Below, piece after piece: positions 15,469 to 22,352 of a stretch of 24,758 nt of DNA. Each line of letters begins with the position of its first letter. Position 1 is the first letter of the stretch. The notes below the pieces were generated by a model that did not search any database, had not been told where the DNA came from, and saw only the letters and a list, made by a program, of their open reading frames with translations. Source of the DNA: JBBSHE01 sp038253325 (GTDB lineage Bacteria; Actinomycetota; Actinomycetes; Propionibacteriales; Nocardioidaceae); the NCBI GenBank assembly GCA_038253325.1, contig JBBSHE010000036.1:1-24758 (forward strand), read 5' to 3'. Both the position numbers and the translations under genes were made by a program.

Positions 15469-16581
15469 TCAGCCGGTCGGGCGACGGTCGGTACGGAGCT
15501 GGCCGGTCTGGGTCCCAAGGGCTCTCGACAGCAAGGTGATGCGGTTGCGCGCGCCGGTCTTGGCGAAGATCGACTTCAGGTGGTCTTGCACCGTGTGCTC
15601 GGACAGAAACATCTGCTGGGCAACCTCGCGGGTGTCGCCGCCGGTCGCGAGCAGACCGAGCAGCTCCGACTCGCGCGCGCTCAATCCGTACGCGCGGGCG
15701 AACACATCGAGCCGGTCGACCGGTGACGTCTCCTCGATCGTCACGGCGATGCTCGCTCCGGCGTCGGTGCGGTTGAGACGGGCGGCGCGGAGGGTTACCC
15801 AGAACCCGTCCGCCAGATGCACGCGTGCGTACGCCTCGTTGTCGTCGATCCCGTCCTCGACGGCGAGCAGTTGCGCGGCGACGTTGTAGACACTCGCCGG
15901 GATGGCGGGTTCGGCCGGCCGCGGCGGAATGAGGACGTCGAGCCACTGCTGGGACGCCTCTGTACGGCTGACCACCTCGAGGTCGTCATCGAGCAGCATC
16001 ACCAGCGGACCCAGGTCGCGCCGGTGCGGCGTCGCCGGCTCGGTGAAGGTACCCGCCTGGCACCTGCGGAGCCCCTCCGTGAGCGGACCGGCGATGTCGG
16101 ACAGCAGCGCGGCGTCTTCGTTGTCGTAGACGGGCGTGTCGCGATAACGCCAGAGGTCGAGGAAGCCCCAGCACCCGAAGCGGTCAGCGAAGACGACCGA
16201 TGCCACGTCCCCGATGTCGTAGCGGCTCATCACCTCACGCCACACCAGGCTCCGGCTCAGGTCGCCGCCGACCGCGCGATGTAGCAGTCCGGCCGGCGTA
16301 GGTTCCCTTGCCAACACCGTCCAGCGGTTTACGTCCGTGGCGTACTTGCACTTGATCAGCGTCGGCAGCTCTGACAGGCATGGCACGTCGGCGAGTGGAG
16401 CTGCGCCTACGGAGCTCACCGGATCGGTGAGCAGCCAGACGTACGCGTCGAAGCCGAGCGTGCGCCGGAGCACGTCGAGGACCTGGAGCCGCAGTGTCTT
16501 CGCGTCAGGGCCGTCGGGCCCTTTCGTCACGGCACACACCGTCTCGATGCGCTCTCGCGCTCGGGGCAGGTTGCTCGCCAC
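15469..16581 (-). CDS. LuxR-type transcriptional regulator with GAF-like N-terminus
   Basis: The 370-aa product has an N-terminal half resembling a GAF-type sensor (about 25-180, with TLGFDAYVWLLTDPV and FGCWGFLDLWRY), a PAS-like middle (VMLLDDDLEVVSRTEASQQW), and a C-terminal LuxR helix-turn-helix at about 298-355 (YGLSARESELLGLLATGGDT, then VAQQMFLSEHTVQDHLKSIF). No response-regulator receiver domain is present, so the signal is probably a ligand. The start is GTG 16581, with no Shine-Dalgarno; TACTGT ends 6 nt before it, suggesting a leaderless transcript. Four perfect 13-bp repeats lie just upstream. It lies on the same strand as, and upstream of, the two giant genes, so it may control them, but hairpins lie between and no direct evidence links them. 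Confidence 0.9.
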   Translation of the reverse strand: MASNLPRARERIETVCAVTKGPDGPDAKTLRLQVLDVLRRTLGFDAYVWLLTDPVSSVGAAPLADVPCLSELPTLIKCKYATDVNRWTVLAREPTPAGLLHRAVGGDLSRSLVWREVMSRYDIGDVASVVFADRFGCWGFLDLWRYRDTPVYDNEDAALLSDIAGPLTEGLRRCQAGTFTEPATPHRRDLGPLVMLLDDDLEVVSRTEASQQWLDVLIPPRPAEPAIPASVYNVAAQLLAVEDGIDDNEAYARVHLADGFWVTLRAARLNRTDAGASIAVTIEETSPVDRLDVFARAYGLSARESELLGLLATGGDTREVAQQMFLSEHTVQDHLKSIFAKTGARNRITLLSRALGTQTGQLRTDRRPTG

Positions 16582-16600
16582 GAGCCGACAGTACGCGTCG

Positions 16601-16652
16601 GTGGTACGCGCCGGTGGTACGCGCCGGTGGTACGCGCCGGTGGTACGCGCCG
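16601..16652. repeat. 13-bp direct repeats upstream of the luxR-type gene
   Basis: GTGGTACGCGCCG is repeated four times without gaps at 16601, 16614, 16627 and 16640, with a degenerate fifth copy at 16588-16600 that includes the likely -10 of the regulator gene. The array lies between this gene and the divergent gene at 16763. Iterons of about one helical turn suggest cooperative binding by a regulator, perhaps the LuxR protein itself. Confidence 0.85.
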
Positions 16653-16762
16653 GTCGGTAGCTTGACGACGTTCGAGCGAACGGGCGCAGAACCGGAGGTG
16701 AGCGACACGAACCCCAGACATCTGGGATGGGAAGCGGCTCGTGCTCTGCCTAGCGTGGGCGC

Positions 16763-17053
16763 ATGACCACCTTGCGCATCGAGCACGAGATCCACGACTA
16801 CGCGGCATGGAAGGCGGCATTCGACCGCGATCCCGCTGACCGCGTCGGCTCCGGCGTACGCAGCTTCGCCGTGTACCGCCCGATCGACGACGAGCACTAC
16901 ATCATGATCGACCTGGACTTCGACGGCACGCGTGAAGCCGAGGCGTTCGTCGGCACCATGCAACGAATCTGGCGGTCGCCGCAGGCGGCTCCCGCGCTGA
17001 AGGGTGCACCGCACACCCGGATCATCGAGACCGTGGACGGTCAGCACCTCTGA
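16763..17053 (+). CDS. small dimeric alpha/beta-barrel-like protein, 96 aa
   Basis: The product (MTTLRIEHEIHDYAAWKAAF, then DRDPADRVGSGVRSFAVYRP and DDEHYIMIDLDFDG) looks like a ferredoxin-like dimeric barrel protein, the fold of antibiotic-biosynthesis monooxygenases and polyketide cyclases. Similar actinobacterial proteins are annotated only as hypothetical or cyclase. No catalytic residue can be assigned. TAGCGT (16751-16756) lies 6 nt before the ATG and there is no ribosome site, so a leaderless transcript is likely. It is divergent from the LuxR-type gene and shares the 13-bp repeat region with it. Confidence 0.8.
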   Translation: MTTLRIEHEIHDYAAWKAAFDRDPADRVGSGVRSFAVYRPIDDEHYIMIDLDFDGTREAEAFVGTMQRIWRSPQAAPALKGAPHTRIIETVDGQHL

Positions 17054-17098
17054 AGGCGTTCGGTCCCGCTGAGGTCGTCCGGGGTAGGAGTTGTCCAG

Positions 17099-17140
17099 CG
17101 TTCGACGAGGGGTGCGCTACTGGGCTCGCTCCTTCGGACG
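17099..17140. repeat. family C palindrome, copy 2
   Basis: 42 bp beginning CGTTCGACGAGGGGTGCGCT and ending TTCGGACG. It is part of a 72-bp direct repeat with copy 3 (shared flanks GTTGTCCAG before and TTGAGGTGG after), between two convergent genes. Confidence 0.87.
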
Positions 17141-17170
17141 TTGAGGTGGAGCCGGGTACGGGTTGTCCAG

Positions 17171-17212
17171 CGTTCGACGAGGGGTGCGCTATTGGGCTCG
17201 GTTCGTCGGACG
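17171..17212. repeat. family C palindrome, copy 3
   Basis: 42 bp. CGTTCGACGA pairs with TCGTCGGACG (one T-G wobble). Compared with copy 1, an A-T pair in the stem is replaced by C-G, a compensatory change supporting a folded structure. It lies 52 nt beyond the stop of the minus-strand cupin gene. Confidence 0.87.
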
Positions 17213-17263
17213 TTGAGGTGGTGCGGGTCCGCGGTGCGAGCGTCCAGCAAACCCGAGCACGAG

Positions 17264-17779
17264 TCACACCCAGTGGTTGTCGTGGCGCAGATAGAACGCG
17301 GCGCGCTCCTGCTCGCTCATCGCGTCGCCCTGAGCCAGCTTGAAGAGCGTCTCGAAGTACTCCTCCCGCGGTGCGCCCGGCGTGAACAGCAGCAGCATCG
17401 CCGCCGGCTCTCCCGACTCGTTGCGGAAGCCGTGGATGCCGCCCTCAGGCACGTACATGAAGTCACCGGGCGTGCCGTCGACCCACTTTGTCCCGTTGTA
17501 GAGCCGGATCGTCCCGGACAACACATAGAACGACTCCGAGATCGTCTTGTGGAAGTGCGGGTCGGGACCGCCCGGATTAGGCCCCATCTCCCAGCGGTAC
17601 AGCCCGAACTCGCCGCCGGTCGACGCGCCGCGCACGAGGTAGTGCACCGTCGTACCGCCCGGATTGATCAGCTCCGGCTCGTGGCTGTCGGGCCGGAACA
17701 CGGCGCTTGCCTCACCGCTTTCGCCCTCGTACCGCGGCGGCGGGTACGAGTCGAGGTCGTGGTGTTCGGGGTACGACAT
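17264..17779 (-). CDS. cupin-domain protein, 171 aa
   Basis: A single cupin fold is seen. Motif 1 is GGPDPHFHKTISESFYVLSG, with metal ligands His75, His77 and Glu82. Motif 2 is PGDFMYVPEGGIHGFRN, with His116 as the fourth ligand, so a mononuclear metal site is expected. Cupins of this kind act as dioxygenases, isomerases or small-molecule binders; the substrate cannot be told. ATG 17779 follows GAAGGAG at 7 nt. The alpha/beta-hydrolase gene ends 42 nt upstream on the same strand, so the two probably form an operon for a small-molecule degradation or detoxification step. Family C palindromes lie beyond its 3' end. Confidence 0.88.
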   Translation of the reverse strand: MSYPEHHDLDSYPPPRYEGESGEASAVFRPDSHEPELINPGGTTVHYLVRGASTGGEFGLYRWEMGPNPGGPDPHFHKTISESFYVLSGTIRLYNGTKWVDGTPGDFMYVPEGGIHGFRNESGEPAAMLLLFTPGAPREEYFETLFKLAQGDAMSEQERAAFYLRHDNHWV

Positions 17780-17821
17780 GGGCTGCTCCTTCGTGGGGCC
17801 GACGGATACTCAGTCGACCGG

Positions 17822-18697
17822 CTACTCGGCCGACGGCACCGGGGCGTCGAGGAACGGTACGACCATCGGCAGCAGCAGGTCGGCTCGGTTCACGATCGTG
17901 ATGTGCGTCGTACCCGGCAGGATCGCCAGTTGGGAGCTCGGCAGCCCCACGATGTCGCCGGCCACCCCGCCGCCGAACAGCCGGAAGATCTCGACCGCGT
18001 GCTCGGGCCGGATCACATCGGAGTCGCCGAGTACGACCAGCGCTGGCGCCTGCACGGACGCGACGGTCTCGGCGGGGATCTCGGGTACGTCGCTGTCCAG
18101 CTGCTGGACCTTGCGGATCAGGTTGGGCCAGTCGTCGGGGTTGGGGGCCGTCTCCTGGTACTCCGCCTCGAACGGTGTGCCGGCGAGCGCCTCGGGCGTC
18201 ATCTGCTCGATGCCATCGAGGATGCCGGGATGGAAACCCGCGGCGCTGTACGCGACCGAGATCAGCACCATCTTGCGTACCAGCTCCGGCCGCCGGAGAG
18301 CCAGCTCCAGCACGATGCCCGCACCCATGCTGTAGCCCATGAAGTCCGCGTTCGCGACGCCGAGCTGGTCGAGAACGGCGGCCGTGTCGGCGGCCATCTG
18401 ATGGTACGACAGCGGGCGGTCGACGTCGGCGGTCCGGCCGTGCGCCTGTTGCTCGACGGCAATCACCCGGCGGGTCTTCGCCAGCTCCGGCAGCAGCAGG
18501 CCGAAGGACGTCTGGGTGGCCGACAACGCGCCGTGCAGCAGTACGAGGGGCTCGCCGGTGCCGTGGATTTCGTGGTACATCCGAAGCCCGTTCACCTCGG
18601 CGTACCCGCTGGCGACGTCGGGATCTCCGCTGGTGGCTTTGGCGCGCCCGCTCGTCGTCTCGGCACCCAGATTGCTCGCGGTGGTTGGTTCGGTCAT
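17822..18697 (-). CDS. alpha/beta-hydrolase fold protein, 291 aa
   Basis: The fold is clear: oxyanion motif LVLLHGALSATQTSF, nucleophile elbow GYSMGAG with Ser123, acid Asp in VLGDSDVIRPEH (225 or 227) and catalytic His265 in LPGTTHITIV. The serine nucleophile indicates an esterase, lipase-like or lactonase activity, not a haloalkane dehalogenase (which needs Asp). Residues 1-30 are a polar, Ala/Thr-rich extension outside the fold; ATG 18697 is nevertheless supported by GAGGGAGAA upstream. It is the first gene of a likely operon with the cupin gene. The direct repeat GTGGTCAC near 18716 and 18735, just upstream, may be an operator. Confidence 0.9.
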   Translation of the reverse strand: MTEPTTASNLGAETTSGRAKATSGDPDVASGYAEVNGLRMYHEIHGTGEPLVLLHGALSATQTSFGLLLPELAKTRRVIAVEQQAHGRTADVDRPLSYHQMAADTAAVLDQLGVANADFMGYSMGAGIVLELALRRPELVRKMVLISVAYSAAGFHPGILDGIEQMTPEALAGTPFEAEYQETAPNPDDWPNLIRKVQQLDSDVPEIPAETVASVQAPALVVLGDSDVIRPEHAVEIFRLFGGGVAGDIVGLPSSQLAILPGTTHITIVNRADLLLPMVVPFLDAPVPSAE

Positions 18698-18753
18698 CGC
18701 GTTCTCCCTCTGTCGTGGTCACGCTTCAATCCGTGGTGGTCACTCTTCCATCA

Positions 18754-18792
18754 GCCCGCCAGCCGGGCCGCGCCAGCACTCGGCAGGCGGGC
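18754..18792 (-). terminator. strong hairpin after the DUF1905 gene
   Basis: GCCCGCC-A-GCCG (18754-18765) pairs with CGGC-A-GGCGGGC (18781-18792), an 11-bp GC-rich stem interrupted by one A-A mismatch. It lies 36 nt beyond the stop of the minus-strand gene at 18828 and upstream of the hydrolase promoter, so it should separate the two units. Confidence 0.65.
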
Positions 18793-18827
18793 AGCCGGAG
18801 GACTCACCAGGGCGCGTCGTGAGTAAG

Positions 18828-19326
18828 TCAGCGGCTCCGGTGTTCTTTGAGCACGCTGACCGACGTGTCGATGCGCCGCTGCCGGGTCTCGGCCGTCTTC
18901 GCTCCCTCGACCGACAGCACGTGCCACTGACGCATGCCGTAGGACAGGCCGTCGAAGAACCTGCAGGCTTCCGGCTCGCGGTCGAGGGTGGTCGCGAGGT
19001 CGTCGGGAACCGTGAGCTCGCGGGGAGCGGTGTCGAGCTCGAGGGTCACGTCGACCTCGTCGCCGGCGGCGACATCGGCTCGCTGCCGGTTCTCCGCGCT
19101 GACGCCGACCATGAACCTGCCGCCCATCACCGCCACCGTGCTGGCGTACGTGTGTGTGCCGATCGTGACGCGTACGGGTGGCCGTTTGCCGTGTCCGAGC
19201 TCTTCGACGGCCTCAGGCGGGACCACGATGCCGGTCGGTCTTGCCGGCGGCGAGGAGCGTGGTGTGGAAGGTCACCCGAGGCGTATCGCTTTCAGTGTCG
19301 GACCCTGCGGCGTCTTTGCGTGCCAT
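18828..19326 (-). pseudogene. DUF1905/YdeI-like protein gene with a frameshift
   Basis: The minus strand from ATG 19326 reads MARKDAAGSDTESDTPRVTF then HTTLLAAGKT, the usual start of a DUF1905 beta-barrel, and has a good ribosome site (GGGAG) and a TATAGT box (19358-19363). After residue 30 the frame breaks and stops within eight codons. The rest of the protein (TGIVVPPEAVEELGHGKRPP, then VRVTIGTHTYASTVAVMGGR and a C-terminal YdeI/OmdA-like part, SYGMRQWHVLSVEGAKTAET) is intact in another frame down to 18828. Relatives read GKTATGI here, so loss of 2 bases (or gain of 1) at about 19232-19236 explains the break. The downstream part alone could start at a GTG at 19226. A sequencing error is possible. 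Confidence 0.8.
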
Positions 19327-19387
19327 GTTGACTCCCAGCTGCATACGTGAGTGAGGACTATAGGGGGGTGTCGCGCCCGCCGCGATT

Positions 19388-19427
19388 GGCTGACGAACCG
19401 AGCCCGATGACGCCCGATTCGTCAGCC
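19388..19427. repeat. family D palindrome, copy 1
   Basis: 40 bp. GGCTGACGAA (19388-19397) pairs perfectly with TTCGTCAGCC (19418-19427). It lies just upstream of the DUF1905 gene promoter. Confidence 0.87.
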
Positions 19428-19448
19428 GAAGGCGTTGCGCCGACTATC

Positions 19449-19488
19449 GGCTGACGAACCGAGCGCGATTGCGCCCGATTCGCCAGCC
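19449..19488. repeat. family D palindrome, copy 2
   Basis: 40 bp, 61 bp after copy 1, with ends GGCTGACGAA and TTCGCCAGCC (one mismatch). On the opposite strand its core and right half read GCTCGGTTCGTC, identical to part of family C copy 3, so families C and D seem related. Confidence 0.87.
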
Positions 19489-19544
19489 AAAGACGTGTGC
19501 TCGAGTTCCGTCGAGTGTCAGACGATGCGCGCCGGCCACTTCCC

Positions 19545-19594
19545 GAGTTGTCGGTACGTGGTCGGGCCCTGACCCGATGACGCACCGACAACTC
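19545..19594. repeat. family B palindrome, copy 4
   Basis: 50 bp with ends GAGTTGTCGGT and ACCGACAACTC. It ends 18 nt before the stop of the minus-strand VOC gene at 19613, again the position of a terminator. Confidence 0.9.
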
Positions 19595-19612
19595 GGGGGA
19601 CAGAGGCGAGAA

Positions 19613-20098
19613 CTACCGCTGCGGGCCGTCGGCGAGTTCCTGCTCCGCGGCCTCCGCCGTCTCCCGCGCGTCGTTGATCACGGCGACGTCGTCGTCGGCG
19701 AGCTCCCGGTGCGACGACATCGTGTAGAACCGCACCTCGTGCCCGTCGGGGTCATGCAGCTCCGGCAGGATCCAGCCGATCGAGGCGAAGTGCACGCCGG
19801 CGTGCCGTTCTCCGAGCTCGGTCAGGTGGTCGGCCAGCTGCTCGATCGCCTCACCGTCCGGCACGCCGATCGTGAAGTAGTCGAACCCGGCCGCGGCGGC
19901 CGCCCTCTCGGGATCCAGGCGCAGGGCAAGCTCAGGACCGCCGTTCGGGTGGCGCATGCCGATCCCCATCCGAGTGCCGCCCTCGACGAACTCGACGGCC
20001 AACGTGTACCCGAGGCGTGACTCGTACCACGCCTGCGACCGGGCGAGGTCGCTCACGGGGAGCTTGAGGTGGTGGATGCCGGCAAGAGTGGGAATCAT
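19613..20098 (-). CDS. VOC (glyoxalase/bleomycin-resistance fold) protein, 161 aa
   Basis: The product (IHHLKLPVSDLARSQAWYES, RLGYTLAVEFVEGG, then ELHDPDGHEVRFYT) is a single vicinal-oxygen-chelate domain with a short acidic C-terminal tail. Such proteins act as lyases, dioxygenases or resistance proteins; the substrate is unknown. ATG 20098 follows AAGGA by 8 nt. The frame remains open upstream but would run into the operator and TetR gene. It is divergent from the TetR gene at 20148 and shares a 30-bp operator with it, so it is very probably the TetR target. A close paralog is at 23192-23863. Confidence 0.92.
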   Translation of the reverse strand: MIPTLAGIHHLKLPVSDLARSQAWYESRLGYTLAVEFVEGGTRMGIGMRHPNGGPELALRLDPERAAAAAGFDYFTIGVPDGEAIEQLADHLTELGERHAGVHFASIGWILPELHDPDGHEVRFYTMSSHRELADDDVAVINDARETAEAAEQELADGPQR

Positions 20099-20111
20099 CG
20101 GAGTGTCCTTA

Positions 20112-20141
20112 CAGTATGACTGCAATAATGCAGTTATACTG
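20112..20141. promoter_or_regulatory. TetR operator between VOC and tetR-type genes
   Basis: CAGTATGACTGCA and TGCAGTTATACTG are 13-bp inverted arms (one mismatch) around a 4-nt ATAA centre. The site overlaps the TATACT -10 (20135-20140) of the regulator gene and lies between the VOC ribosome site and the regulator start, so binding would control both genes. Confidence 0.85.
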
Positions 20142-20147
20142 CATCTT

Positions 20148-20864
20148 GTGTCAAGCCGTGTCAACCGAGAAACCGACGTCGTACGTACGTCGGACCTCTC
20201 ATCCGACCTGTCCCCCGCCGACCTGCGCCCTGCCGACCTGCGCAGTGTGCGGAAGGCCGACACCGAACAGCGGATCATCGACGCGGCGGCCCGGTTGTTC
20301 GTCGAGGAGGGATATGCGGCGACGACGTTGACCGCCGTCGCTCGGGCAGCCGCCGTGGGGGACCGCACGGTCTACGTACGGTTCGGCACCAAGGCCGCGC
20401 TGCTCAAACGGACAATCGACGTCGCCATCGTCGGAGACGCCGAACCGGTCGACCTGATGGGGCGCGAGTGGCACCACGTCGCCACCCACGCGCCCACCCT
20501 GGCCGAGCGGATCGACGCGTTCGCCTCCGCGTCCGCTGCCCTTCAAGCCCGCGCCGGTCCACTCATCGCCGTCGCGCGTGAGGCCGAGCCGAAGGAGCCG
20601 CTGATCGCTGCTGCCGCGCAGGCCGGCCGCGAGGCCACCCTGGACGCCATCCGGGGGTTCTGGGAGTCGTTGCGGGACGACAACTTGATGAGCCCGGACG
20701 TCGACCTCGAGTGGGTGGTCGCGACCAGCAGCCTGCTCGCGCACGCGGAGACATACCAGCTGATGACCCGCACGCTCAGGTGGGACGTCGAGACGTACGA
20801 GCGGTGGCTCTACCGGACCTGGATGCACCTGGCCACCACCCCCGGTCCCGCCTCAACCGCCTAG
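20148..20864 (+). CDS. TetR-family transcriptional regulator, 238 aa
   Basis: After a disordered N-terminus of about 35 residues comes a standard TetR helix-turn-helix (ADTEQRIIDAAARLFVEEGY, AATTLTAVARAAAVGDRTVY, residues 37-76) and a helical ligand-binding domain. The chosen GTG at 20148 lies 7 nt after TATACT (20135-20140), an ideal arrangement for a leaderless message. Other in-frame starts farther upstream would lie inside the divergent VOC gene. The operator over its own promoter implies autorepression together with control of the VOC gene. Its stop codon shares the sequence CTAG with the stop of the convergent DUF1801 gene, so the two genes overlap by 3 nt. Confidence 0.92.
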   Translation: MSSRVNRETDVVRTSDLSSDLSPADLRPADLRSVRKADTEQRIIDAAARLFVEEGYAATTLTAVARAAAVGDRTVYVRFGTKAALLKRTIDVAIVGDAEPVDLMGREWHHVATHAPTLAERIDAFASASAALQARAGPLIAVAREAEPKEPLIAAAAQAGREATLDAIRGFWESLRDDNLMSPDVDLEWVVATSSLLAHAETYQLMTRTLRWDVETYERWLYRTWMHLATTPGPASTA

Positions 20865-21256
20865 CTCTCGCGCTTCAGCTTGCGCCAGCCGCCGGCGCGG
20901 TTGTTGGCAATGATCTGCTTGAACATGGCAGTGAGGGCGGGCGCGTTGATCGGTTCTCCCTGGGGGACGGCCACGGTGCGGGCGGTCACGTTGTCGTGGC
21001 CGGCGGTGATGATTCCCTCGGGATCAGGGACGATGGCGCCGTCGTAGAGGAATACGTTGACGTGGTCCTTCGCGGCCAACAGGGCGCAGATATTGCCCTC
21101 CAGCACGAAGTACGGGCGGTCGGTACGCTCGATGGTTTCGGTAACCTCTGGGTCGGCGCCATGGACCAGATCGCGGACCTCGCAGCAGATGGCCTGTTGC
21201 CATTGGGGCAGGGCATCGATGTAGGCGTCAACGCGTCGATCGGCGATGTATGTCAT
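20861..21256 (-). CDS. DUF1801 domain protein, 131 aa
   Basis: The product (MTYIADRRVDAYIDALPQWQ, AICCEVRDLVHGADPEVTET, then DRPYFVLEGNICALLAAKDH and LYDGAIVPDPEGIITAGHDN) fits the DUF1801/YdhG-like family, structurally related to the iron chaperone frataxin-like fold, but with no established function. ATG 21256 was chosen as it gives the usual family start and follows GGGTGG; a TTG at 21280 is an unneeded extension. It is convergent with the TetR gene, and their stop codons overlap in CTAG (20861-20864). Confidence 0.88.
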   Translation of the reverse strand: MTYIADRRVDAYIDALPQWQQAICCEVRDLVHGADPEVTETIERTDRPYFVLEGNICALLAAKDHVNVFLYDGAIVPDPEGIITAGHDNVTARTVAVPQGEPINAPALTAMFKQIIANNRAGGWRKLKRES

Positions 21257-21403
21257 GGTGGTCCACCCTAATTCGGTCAACCGCGTTAACAGCCGCCACC
21301 GCGGCTCTCAGGCGCCGCCGCCGGGACGACGCACGTGCGGCACACGAGGAGGGAGGTGCACCCGGGCAAGGACGTCCGCGGTGGACGTCGTACGGTTTGC
21401 TCC

Positions 21404-22060
21404 GTGGACTTGGAGCTGCTGGGCGGTGGACGGTCGGCGCAGGTGTACGCACTCGACGACGAGCGGGTCCTGCGCCGGTACTTCGACGGTCTGGACACCA
21501 CCGCCGAGGTGGCGGTGATGACGTACGTACGCGCGCACGGCGTACCCGTCCCGCGGGTGATCTCCTCCGCCGGATCCGAGATGGTGATGGAGCGCGTCCA
21601 CGGCCCGACCATGGTCGAGGCACTGCAGTCGGAGTCGCTCCCGCTGGCGGACGCGGCCGGCATCCTCGCCGATCTGCATCAGCGGCTGCACGCCGTACCG
21701 TCGCGGACCGACGACCCGGCGGCGCGGGTGCTCCACATGGACCTGCACCCGCTGAACGTGCTGATAAGTGCGGATGGGCCCGTACTGATCGACTGGTGCA
21801 ACGCCCGCGACGGCGCACCCGACCTCGATGTAGCGATGTCGGCGCTGATCCTCGCGGAGGTCGCCGTCCCCGAGGGCGGTCTCGCGGCGTTCGCCAGGGA
21901 CCTGCTCGCGGCGTTCCTGACGGCCGTCGGCGGCGATCCGGTGAGCCAGCTGGCCGAGGCGGTACGGATCCGCTCCGACAACCCGACGCTCTCGCCGGGT
22001 GAACTGGAGAGCCTGCCGTCGGCGGCCGACCTGGTCCGCACCATCGCCGGCGCCCGCTGA
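21404..22060 (+). CDS. aminoglycoside-phosphotransferase-like small-molecule kinase, 218 aa
   Basis: The protein-kinase-like fold of APH/choline kinases is visible: nucleotide loop LLGGGRSAQVYALDD (residues 5-19), catalytic loop HMDLHPLNVLI with Asp113 and Asn118, and metal-binding Asp130 in LIDWCNA. The usual lysine of the VLK motif is replaced by arginine (RVLRRY), which may affect ATP binding. At 218 residues it is shorter than typical APH enzymes (250-300). Substrate cannot be predicted; antibiotic resistance should not be assumed. The GTG at 21404 lies 7 nt after TACGGT, a leaderless arrangement, and yields a natural N-terminus; an earlier ATG at 21335 adds unrelated sequence. Two family B palindromes follow the gene. 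Confidence 0.85.
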   Translation: MDLELLGGGRSAQVYALDDERVLRRYFDGLDTTAEVAVMTYVRAHGVPVPRVISSAGSEMVMERVHGPTMVEALQSESLPLADAAGILADLHQRLHAVPSRTDDPAARVLHMDLHPLNVLISADGPVLIDWCNARDGAPDLDVAMSALILAEVAVPEGGLAAFARDLLAAFLTAVGGDPVSQLAEAVRIRSDNPTLSPGELESLPSAADLVRTIAGAR

Positions 22061-22095
22061 CGGCTGCTTTGACGGCGAAGGCAGCCGCCACTTCG

Positions 22096-22145
22096 GAGTT
22101 GTCGGTACGTGGTGGGGTCCTGACCCGGTGACGCGCCGACAAGTC
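22096..22145. repeat. family B palindrome, copy 5
   Basis: 50 bp, ends GAGTTGTCGGT and GCCGACAAGTC, 35 nt after the kinase gene stop. It is duplicated 73 bp downstream with flanking sequence (TTCGGAGTTG). Confidence 0.88.
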
Positions 22146-22168
22146 GAGCAAATGAGCCCACCAGTTCG

Positions 22169-22218
22169 GAGTTGTCGGTACGTGGTGGGGTTCTGACCCG
22201 ATGAGGCGCCGACAAGTC
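22169..22218. repeat. family B palindrome, copy 6
   Basis: 50 bp, nearly identical to copy 5, differing mainly in the loop and inner right arm. Together they form a tandem pair between two same-strand genes. Confidence 0.88.
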
Positions 22219-22352
22219 GCGGGGGGAAGCGGGCCGGGAGGCGGGCCGGGAGACGTGCCGAAAGACGCGGCCGCAAGACGAGGCCGCGCAATCGCGGTCT
22301 GGAAGGTGCACACTGGAGAGAGGAGTCCGCCGACGTCGCGATGAGGTGCCGT

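Noticed and set aside
14956..16652. Possible CRISPR array from the 36-bp and 13-bp repeats
   Set aside because: The repeats are head-to-tail with no unique spacers, and no cas genes are present.
17141..18826. Plus-strand 561-codon frame opposite cupin and hydrolase genes
   Set aside because: Shadow frame; the minus strand holds two complete proteins with recognisable active sites.
21404..22060. Aminoglycoside resistance gene
   Set aside because: The kinase fold is present, but the protein is short, lacks the usual VLK lysine and shows no substrate-specific features; resistance cannot be claimed.
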